10,832 bases of DNA, from positions 1-10,832 of the forward strand of contig CAYGYT010000052.1 of NCBI GenBank assembly GCA_964354215.1, in the 5' to 3' direction. This document shows, in pieces, positions 5,643 through 10,832 of this stretch. The notes below the pieces were generated by a model. It worked only from the letters and a program-made list of their open reading frames with translations. It ran no database searches and was not told where the DNA came from. Every line of letters begins with the position of its first letter. Within the stretch, counting starts at the first letter, position 1. The DNA comes from CAVRZR01 sp964354215 (GTDB taxonomy: Bacteria; Actinomycetota; Coriobacteriia; Anaerosomatales; CAVRZR01). The position numbers and the translations under genes are program-made.

Positions 5643-7208
5643 GTGGCATCCTCCAGCACCCAGGCGACACGCTCCGCGATCCGCTACCTGATCGTCGCCG
5701 TCATCCTGCTTGTGCTCCTCCTCGGATTCGCTCTGCTCTACTGGCAGCTCTTGCGACCGCCGCAGCTCTCAGGCGAGTCGGGGCAGAAGGATCGCAACTA
5801 CATGTTCTCGATCTACGGGTTCGAGGGCGACCTGCTGAGGCGCCCAAGCTCGGTGGGCATCGCTTCCACCGGCGACATCCACGTCGCGGACACGGGTAAG
5901 CGTCGCGTGGTCGTCTTCGACCCTCAGGGTAGCTTCGTCACGGCGTATGGAGACCCCGGGAAAGAAGAGCTCCAGATCTGGAATCCGATCGACGTGGCGG
6001 TAGCTGCAGACGGACGCTCGTACGTGCTCGACAAGGGCGAGAAGAAGATCGTCGTCTACGATTCCCAGAACAGAGCAAGCAGCGCGATCAGGTTCGGTGA
6101 CGCGATCCCCCTGTCGGTCACCATCAAGGGGAACAAGCTCTACGTCACCACCGAGAGCGGCATCGTCGTCTTCGATCTCGACGGCAACGTGCTCACGGGC
6201 TACGTGTCTTGGGGCAAGAATCCTGGCCAGTTCGACAAGCCAGGCGGCGTAACCGTCGATGACGATGGCAACCTCTTCGTCGCGGACTCGCTCAACTATC
6301 GCGTGCAGGCGATCTCGAGCAAGGGCAAGCCAATGTGGCAGTACGGCGAGCCCATCCCGCCGGAACAGGCGCTCATGTTCAATGAGGAGAGCCGCAAGTT
6401 CGGTCTGCCCTCGAGCATCACGATGGACGAGAGCGGCAAGCTCTATGTCGTCGATGGCCTGAACGGCGAGATCGTCGTGCTCAGCAAGGATGGCGAGTTC
6501 CAGGAGAGAATAGGCGACATTGGCCACGAGGACGGGACCTTCTACTACCCCGACGGCATCGACTACTTCGACGGTCGGCTCGTCGTCGCCGACAAGTTCA
6601 ACGACCGGGTTGAGGTGTTCTCGATCCCGAGGACCGGCCTCGCTGCCTGGACCGGTTTCGCGCCGTGGCTCGGGCTGCTCCTGCTGCTTCCGCTCCTGCT
6701 CCTGCTCCTTCGCCGCAGGCCGGTCTACATCGCTACCGGCGAGTTCGTAGACACGATCGCTGCTGACAGAGAGAACGCCGAGATGGTATCGCAGGCCCTC
6801 AGGCGCCTTGTCACGATTCCCGAAGTCGCAGAAGTGGGCAAGACCCTCGACGATCTTGCGAAGCTCAACTGGAAGCCTCGCGAGTTGAGCGAGGAGGACA
6901 TTCAGAGCGTCCTCGAGAAGTACCTCTTGTCGGAGGACTCTGCCTCAGCGCTCGCCATTGCCATGGCGACGCGCGGCAAGCGCACGCTTCTGTCCGACGA
7001 CAAGGCGCTGATCGCCGCAGCCCAAGATCTGGAGATCCCTGTCCTCACGTACCCCGAGATCCTCGAGGCTATCGAGTCGAAGGGCGCGAAGGCTGACGAG
7101 CTTGATGCTGCGGCCGCAGACGAGGAGGACCTCGACGGATCGGCTCCTGAGCAGGCCGGCGATACGGAACCCGAGCAGACGGCTGATGCTGAGAGGGGTG
7201 AGTCTTAA
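5643..7208 (+). CDS. NHL-repeat beta-propeller membrane protein with cytoplasmic PIN-like domain
   Basis: This 521-residue protein has four parts. Residues 14-34 form a first membrane segment. Residues about 55-330 are an NHL-type propeller: repeats such as PSSVGIASTGDIHVADTGKRRVVVFD, PIDVAVAADGRSYVLDKGEKKIVVYD, PGGVTVDDDGNLFVADSLN and PSSITMDESGKLYVVDGLN each show the P-x-G/S-(I/V)-x-(V/I)-x-x-x-G-x-x-(Y/F)-V-x-D signature (shown as separate examples). Residues 338-357 are a Leu-rich second membrane segment. Residues 360-478 resemble a PIN domain of the DUF3368 kind, with SEDSASALAIA and LLSDDKALIAAAQDLEIPVL, although the first catalytic Asp of strand 1 seems replaced (YIATGEFV). An acidic tail (482-521) ends the protein. 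The propeller should face out and the PIN-like part in. The start is the GTG at 5643 with AAGGGA upstream; the TAA overlaps the next ATG. NHL propellers are usually protein-binding scaffolds. The function is not known. Confidence 0.87.
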   Translation: MASSSTQATRSAIRYLIVAVILLVLLLGFALLYWQLLRPPQLSGESGQKDRNYMFSIYGFEGDLLRRPSSVGIASTGDIHVADTGKRRVVVFDPQGSFVTAYGDPGKEELQIWNPIDVAVAADGRSYVLDKGEKKIVVYDSQNRASSAIRFGDAIPLSVTIKGNKLYVTTESGIVVFDLDGNVLTGYVSWGKNPGQFDKPGGVTVDDDGNLFVADSLNYRVQAISSKGKPMWQYGEPIPPEQALMFNEESRKFGLPSSITMDESGKLYVVDGLNGEIVVLSKDGEFQERIGDIGHEDGTFYYPDGIDYFDGRLVVADKFNDRVEVFSIPRTGLAAWTGFAPWLGLLLLLPLLLLLLRRRPVYIATGEFVDTIAADRENAEMVSQALRRLVTIPEVAEVGKTLDDLAKLNWKPRELSEEDIQSVLEKYLLSEDSASALAIAMATRGKRTLLSDDKALIAAAQDLEIPVLTYPEILEAIESKGAKADELDAAAADEEDLDGSAPEQAGDTEPEQTADAERGES

Positions 7209-7789
7209 TGCCTCGCACGCTGCGCATCTTCGCTGTGCTGGCAGTAGTGGCCTCCCTCGCGCTTGTGGGTTGCTCGGGCTCGAGCAGCCGGATGCCCGAG
7301 CCAACGGGCGTGCCCGAGAAGACAGAGGAAGTGTCGGTCTTCTACTCGAGCGGCCGCACGCTTGTAGAGGAGCCGTCGGTCGTCGACAGCACCAAGCGCT
7401 ACGAAGCTGTGCTGGACCTGCTGCTCGCGGCTACCCCGAAGATCAACACTGACATCGCGATCGTGCAGCCTGTGGCGAAGGTGCGGAGCGTCACCCTCAA
7501 AGACGGAACGATCACGATCGACTGGGACCGCGAGGTCCTGAACTTCGACGCCGAAGACCGGGAGAAGAACCTCGCGTTGGCGGCAATCCTCATCACATAC
7601 GGGCAGTTCCCAGAGGTCAAGAAGGTCGCCTTCACTGTCGAGGGCAAGAAGGACGGCAAACTGGGCGACAAAGACGTCGAGTACTTCTGGGGCCGTGTCA
7701 GCCTCAAGGGTTCTCCGTGGGATGTGTTGAGGCAGCCCGCGAAGTCCGACGAAGACACGTCCACCGAGTCCAGTCCGGTCGCGAACTAG
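7208..7789 (+). CDS. GerMN-domain lipoprotein
   Basis: The 193-residue product starts at an ATG sharing one base with the upstream stop (TAATG) and is preceded by GAGAGGGGTGAG. The type II signal peptide ends in the lipobox LVGC, with the lipidated cysteine at residue 22, followed by a Ser-rich linker. Residues about 41-147 match the GerMN pattern: an opening strand EVSVFYSS, helix RYEAVLDLLLAATP, then VRSVTLKDGTITIDW, LALAAILITYGQFPEVKKVAFTV. GerMN was defined in the spore protein GerM and also occurs in actinobacterial lipoproteins such as LpqB. There is no germination or sporulation gene nearby, so the module here is probably a general envelope protein-binding domain. It is the last gene of its operon, followed 22 nt later by a hairpin. 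The C-terminus is a short acidic/Ser-rich tail. Confidence 0.88.
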   Translation: MPRTLRIFAVLAVVASLALVGCSGSSSRMPEPTGVPEKTEEVSVFYSSGRTLVEEPSVVDSTKRYEAVLDLLLAATPKINTDIAIVQPVAKVRSVTLKDGTITIDWDREVLNFDAEDREKNLALAAILITYGQFPEVKKVAFTVEGKKDGKLGDKDVEYFWGRVSLKGSPWDVLRQPAKSDEDTSTESSPVAN

Positions 7790-7810
7790 GCCACTCGCAG
7801 CGAGCTAGAA

Positions 7811-7844
7811 CGGGCGCCGGAGCACTCAGGTGAGCCGGCGCCCG
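7811..7844 (+). terminator. Hairpin terminator after the GerMN lipoprotein gene
   Basis: A perfect 10-bp inverted repeat, CGGGCGCCGG (7811-7820) and CCGGCGCCCG (7835-7844), encloses a 14-nt loop. The tail CAGTCTCTGG is only weakly U-rich. Position right after the operon and before a new promoter supports a terminator role. Confidence 0.65.
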
Positions 7845-7906
7845 CAGTCTCTGGCGCAGCGTCAGTGAGGGTGCTGGCCAACGCGTTCGGTCCAGGCGTG
7901 TTTTCC

Positions 7907-7935
7907 CTGCATGAAGCCGCTATTCGACGTATACT
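7907..7935 (+). promoter_or_regulatory. Putative promoter for the TPR / surface-protein unit
   Basis: TATACT at 7930-7935 is a 5/6 match to the -10 consensus in a locally AT-rich patch that stands out from the GC-rich surroundings. The hexamer 17 nt upstream, CTGCAT (7907-7912), is a poor -35. Transcription would start near 7942 and leave a leader of about 56 nt before the GTG at 7998. Confidence 0.5.
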
Positions 7936-7997
7936 AACAATGGTTAAGACTACCTCGCTTGGGCGCCAAGGGGCGACGCCTGGCACAGGGAGCAAGC

Positions 7998-8630
7998 GTG
8001 GAGGCACGAGCACAAGGTCCCGGTACTGGGAACCGCCCTGAGACAGCGGCTGCGACGGGACGTCGTGGTCTCTCTGGGCGCCTCGTGGCCGGTGTTGCCA
8101 TCTCGGCTCTCGTCGCTCTGTTCCTTCTTGCGGGTGTCGCGGTCTTTGGGCAGATGAGGGACAGCCGTGCAGCCGCACTCGACGCAGCGTACGACAGAGG
8201 CATCGGCGAGTTCGCGCGCGGCGATTTCGCGGCGAGCGCGCGTTCGTTCTCCGCGGTCGTACGCGAACGCCCCGGCGACGCATCTGCGCAAGCGCTCCTT
8301 GGGCGCTCCTACGAGGCACAGGGCAAGCTCGAAATGGCCGAAGCGGCGTACGGTGCCACGCTCGCAGCCAAGCCCGATCAACCCGAGATTCGCTACCACC
8401 TTGCGCTTATTGGGGAAGCGAGAGGTGATACGGCAGCGGCGATCAAGCATCTGGAGCGGGCTGTCGAGCTCGATGCGGCGTTTGTTGGCGCGCGACTCGC
8501 ACTTGGACGCCTGTACGAGCAAGGCGGGCAGAGACGGAAGGCCGCCGAACAGTACGCGGCGGTCCTCAAGGTTCGTCCCGTGGGCATCGACGCGCGGGCG
8601 CTGCAGGAGAGGCTCGACAACCTGAAGTGA
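7998..8630 (+). CDS. Membrane-anchored TPR protein coupled to a surface protein
   Basis: The start chosen is the GTG at 7998 because AGGGAG (7987-7992) lies just upstream; a TTG at 7959 in the same frame has no ribosome site. The 210-residue product has a basic N-terminus with a membrane segment at about 29-51, then TPR-like helix pairs from about 60 to 195. Recognisable units are ALDAAYDRGIGEFARGDFAAS (split 60-69, 70-80), AQALLGRSYEAQGKLEMAE (97-115), IRYHLALIGEARGDTAAAI (131-149) and ARLALGRLYEQGGQRRKAA (165-183). It resembles the TPR protein at 4907 in layout but not closely in sequence. The TGA overlaps the next start (GTGA), so it is translationally coupled to the Asp-box/FnIII protein. 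A chaperone or export-assembly role for that protein is inference from the coupling. Confidence 0.85.
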   Translation: MEARAQGPGTGNRPETAAATGRRGLSGRLVAGVAISALVALFLLAGVAVFGQMRDSRAAALDAAYDRGIGEFARGDFAASARSFSAVVRERPGDASAQALLGRSYEAQGKLEMAEAAYGATLAAKPDQPEIRYHLALIGEARGDTAAAIKHLERAVELDAAFVGARLALGRLYEQGGQRRKAAEQYAAVLKVRPVGIDARALQERLDNLK

Positions 8631-10832
8631 CGTCGAAGAGGACAGCATTCGGGGAGCGGCATCTCAGGGCCGGCTCAAGCTGGCGCTGGTTGCTCGCGTT
8701 GTCGTGCGTCCTTGTGACCGCGCTGGCGGGTGCCGTCGCAGCCTCGGCGTTCTGGGGACCGAGCACGACCGTCGTGACGGGCTCCGCGTTCGACGGCTAC
8801 TCCGACCGGCAGCTCAGCGAGGCGAGCGGCGTCCTCCATCTCGTGTATCGCGACTCGGCATCAGGTCGTGTGCAATACCGACAGAGCGCCGATGGGGGAC
8901 AGAACTGGAGCCCGGGCGCATGGACCGCGCAGGAGGGCTACGCTCCGCGTGTCGCCGCAGTGGGCGCGCAGGTAGTCGTCTCCTACATCACGACGAATAC
9001 CGTGTACGCAGTGCGAAGCACGAACGGTGGCAGCACGTGGTCGTCGCCGGTGACCGTGGCCGGCGGCAATACGTTCGATCTCACTGTGAACGCGTTGGCC
9101 ATGGTCGATGACGCCGGGACGCTCCGCGCCTACTACCTGTACCGCACCTCGCTGTCTGTTGCGTGGGTCAGCCTGAGCTCCGATGGGGGCCAGACGTGGC
9201 CGCAGCGTACGAGCGTGTTCCCGACCGCCGGACCTGGCGTAGGTTTCCTGTCGGCCTCCGCTCCGCAAGACGTGTATGCCGTGTGGCAGTCTTCAAGCGG
9301 ATTCGCGCAGTTCCGATGGTCGTCCAACGCAGGGCTGAACTGGTCTACCGCCGCCTCACTGATACCCGGCTCGGGAACGCAGAGCATGTACGCGTTGGGT
9401 CGACAGGTGTGGCTCGGGCATACGCAGGCGGACGGCGCCTACGTACGAACGTGGACCGACGTTGGGGGTTGGGGCAGCCCCGCTCTCGTCTCGGATCCGG
9501 CTGATGCGAGTAGAACGCCGGCGCGGATGACGATTGCGGGCAACGGCACGCGGCTGAATGCGATCTGGTCGTATCCTGCGGCCGAGGGATACGCGGTCCT
9601 GTCGCGCGAGAGTCGGGATGGTGGAGCATCGTGGCGGGCGATCCGCCAAGTGCCCTCGACTAACGGCATCGACTCGGTGCTCTCCGGGTGGGGCACTCCA
9701 GCTACCGACTACCTGGCGTGGTCCCAAACGTCGCCAGCTCCCGCCATCAACTTCGTTGCATGGACGGTCGACACGACTGCTCCGGCGGCTCCGACCGGAC
9801 TTGCGGCCGCTTCCGGAGGAGTGGGCGCCATATCGCTTGCGTGGATCGCTTCGACCGATGTTGGGTCGGGTGTCGCGGGCTATGAGGTGCACAGCGCTGC
9901 CGACGACTCGCTCGTGACGACCACTTCGGCAACGTCACACACCGTGACGGGCTTGTCGTCGTCGACCTCGTACGGTTTCTACGTGGTAGCGCTCGACGCC
10001 GACGGGAACGTGTCCGGGCCGAGCGCTACGGCCACGGCCACGACCGACGGGCTGGACACGTATCTCACCGTCGTGCCTCCTGCGGCCGACGGCGAGAACG
10101 GCTGGTATCGCAGCTTGCCGATGATCACGCTTGTCCCGTCCGCGCCTGGTGCCTCCTTCTACTCCTGGGACAGCAGCTCCGGGCCCTTTGCTGCGTACGC
10201 GGCAGCGTTCCCCGGACTCGAGGGCTTGCACACCGTGTGGTTCTACTCGCAGGACACCTCGAGCAACATCGGCGTCTTGGGAAGCCAGTCGCTTCAGGTC
10301 GACGTCTCCGCGCCCATGCCACCGGCGAGCCTTTCGGCCACTGTCTCTGCGCCGGGTGAAGTGACGCTCTCGTGGTCGGCTGGTAGCGACGGACTCTCGG
10401 GCGTGGGACGCTACGAGATCCGAGATGCGGCCGACGAATCCGTCATCGCGACGACGTCCGACCTCACGCTTGCGGTAACAGGGCTTCCGCCCTCCGCGAA
10501 TCCGACCTTCTACGTCGTGACCGTAGACGCGGCGGGTAACGCCTCTGCCCCGAGCCCCAGCGCCTCGGTCAGCCTGGACACGATTCCGCCGTCGACAGAA
10601 ACCTCCGTCGCGCCGGCCTCGCCCGATGGGCTGTCTGGCTGGTACAAGACCGCGCCGTCGATCGCGCTGAGCGCAGACGAGACGGCCACGGTCTACTACA
10701 GCTGGGACGCGACGGCCGGCCCGTTCTCGGCGTACTCGGCCCCCTTGACCGCTCCGGAAGGCGTCCACTCGCTCACGTACTTCGCCGTCGACTCCGCGGC
10801 GAACACCGAGACGGCGAGGAGCCAGACGTTCC
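8627..10832 (+). CDS. Large secreted surface protein: Asp-box (BNR) repeats, then FnIII and OmpL47-like modules (3' truncated)
   Basis: The frame is open from the GTG at 8627 to the right edge (735 codons), with no stop. A basic n-region (1-20), a hydrophobic stretch (21-40) and the AxA-like ASA form a signal peptide, probably cut after residue 41. Five Asp-box / BNR motifs, S-x-(D/N)-x-G-x-x-W, lie at 87-94, 131-138, 184-191, 232-239 and 329-336, indicating a sialidase-like beta-propeller fold. No catalytic residues of a true sialidase can be assigned, so binding or scaffold use is as likely. From about 384 the protein alternates FnIII (384-473, 563-650) with OmpL47-like beta domains (about 476-560, 652 onward, containing GWY and YYSWD). 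It is probably a cell-surface or extracellular protein. The start overlaps the previous gene (GTGA). The anchor and any further domains lie outside the window. Confidence 0.86.
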   Translation, partial: MTSKRTAFGERHLRAGSSWRWLLALSCVLVTALAGAVAASAFWGPSTTVVTGSAFDGYSDRQLSEASGVLHLVYRDSASGRVQYRQSADGGQNWSPGAWTAQEGYAPRVAAVGAQVVVSYITTNTVYAVRSTNGGSTWSSPVTVAGGNTFDLTVNALAMVDDAGTLRAYYLYRTSLSVAWVSLSSDGGQTWPQRTSVFPTAGPGVGFLSASAPQDVYAVWQSSSGFAQFRWSSNAGLNWSTAASLIPGSGTQSMYALGRQVWLGHTQADGAYVRTWTDVGGWGSPALVSDPADASRTPARMTIAGNGTRLNAIWSYPAAEGYAVLSRESRDGGASWRAIRQVPSTNGIDSVLSGWGTPATDYLAWSQTSPAPAINFVAWTVDTTAPAAPTGLAAASGGVGAISLAWIASTDVGSGVAGYEVHSAADDSLVTTTSATSHTVTGLSSSTSYGFYVVALDADGNVSGPSATATATTDGLDTYLTVVPPAADGENGWYRSLPMITLVPSAPGASFYSWDSSSGPFAAYAAAFPGLEGLHTVWFYSQDTSSNIGVLGSQSLQVDVSAPMPPASLSATVSAPGEVTLSWSAGSDGLSGVGRYEIRDAADESVIATTSDLTLAVTGLPPSANPTFYVVTVDAAGNASAPSPSASVSLDTIPPSTETSVAPASPDGLSGWYKTAPSIALSADETATVYYSWDATAGPFSAYSAPLTAPEGVHSLTYFAVDSAANTETARSQTF
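9770..10832 (+). repeat. Protein-level tandem repeat: FnIII plus OmpL47-like unit, period about 531 nt
   Basis: The unit from codon 382 (9770, starting DTTAP) reappears from codon 559 (10301, starting DVSAP), a period of 177 codons. Shared landmarks are the APxxPxxL start, the strand SLAW / TLSW, VVALDADGN against VVTVDAAGN, GWYRSLP against GWYKTAP, and FYSWDSSSGPF against YYSWDATAGPF. Similarity is clear in protein but diverged in DNA. The second copy is cut by the window edge. Confidence 0.8.

Noticed and set aside
8627..9770. Annotating the Asp-box region as an active sialidase
   Set aside because: Asp boxes are structural motifs shared by many propellers, and no Arg triad or Tyr/Glu catalytic pair could be assigned.
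9935..10768. 277-codon open frame on the - strand near the right edge
   Set aside because: Its composition is Arg/Gly-rich nonsense, and the + strand frame is a continuous FnIII/OmpL47-like protein with clear repeat landmarks.
1..10832. CRISPR array, tRNA/rRNA, insertion sequence or phage genes
   Set aside because: No spaced direct repeats, cloverleaf, transposase or integrase motif, or terminal inverted repeat with target duplication was seen.

Overview
The window looks like chromosomal DNA from a high-GC, anaerobic, Gram-positive-type bacterium, most likely an actinobacterium. Coriobacteriia / Anaerosomatales-like lineages are my best guess, but that is inference from gene style and not a database match. 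The grounds are strong GC bias at third codon positions, GTG as the start codon of 7 of the 10 genes whose start is visible, many single-pass membrane proteins and lipoproteins, and no recognisable outer-membrane porin. Every gene I can support lies on the + strand.

Region 1 (1-540) is the 3' end of a secreted multiheme cytochrome c with three CxxCH sites in view, closed by a near-perfect hairpin terminator. Region 2 (541-3652) has a putative promoter and then three tightly packed genes: a single-pass membrane protein of unknown function, a membrane-anchored cytochrome with 12 CxxCH motifs, and a paralogous cytochrome with two membrane segments, 11 CxxCH motifs and one odd CxCH motif. The three cytochromes together show 26 canonical heme sites. 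Region 3 (3653-7844) starts at a likely extended -10 promoter and holds five co-directional genes ended by a second hairpin: a small anchored protein with an FxLYD-like domain, a lipoprotein with a possible NTF2-like fold, an anchored TPR protein, a two-pass protein with an external NHL propeller and a cytoplasmic PIN-like domain, and a lipoprotein with a GerMN domain. Region 4 (7845-10832) starts at another likely promoter and holds a second anchored TPR protein translationally coupled to a large secreted protein. That protein has Asp-box (BNR) repeats followed by alternating fibronectin type III and OmpL47-like modules, and it runs off the right edge.

The working picture is an envelope redox module. 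The two anchored cytochromes, which begin like NapC/NirT proteins, would take electrons from membrane quinol or another membrane donor and pass them outward along heme wires. The soluble cytochrome upstream would be a further extracellular carrier. The TPR, NHL, FxLYD and lipoprotein genes would be scaffold or assembly factors, and the Asp-box/FnIII protein a surface structure. Only the heme motifs, membrane segments, lipoboxes, repeats and gene order are seen directly; the joint function is inference. No tRNA, rRNA, CRISPR array, transposase or phage gene was found.
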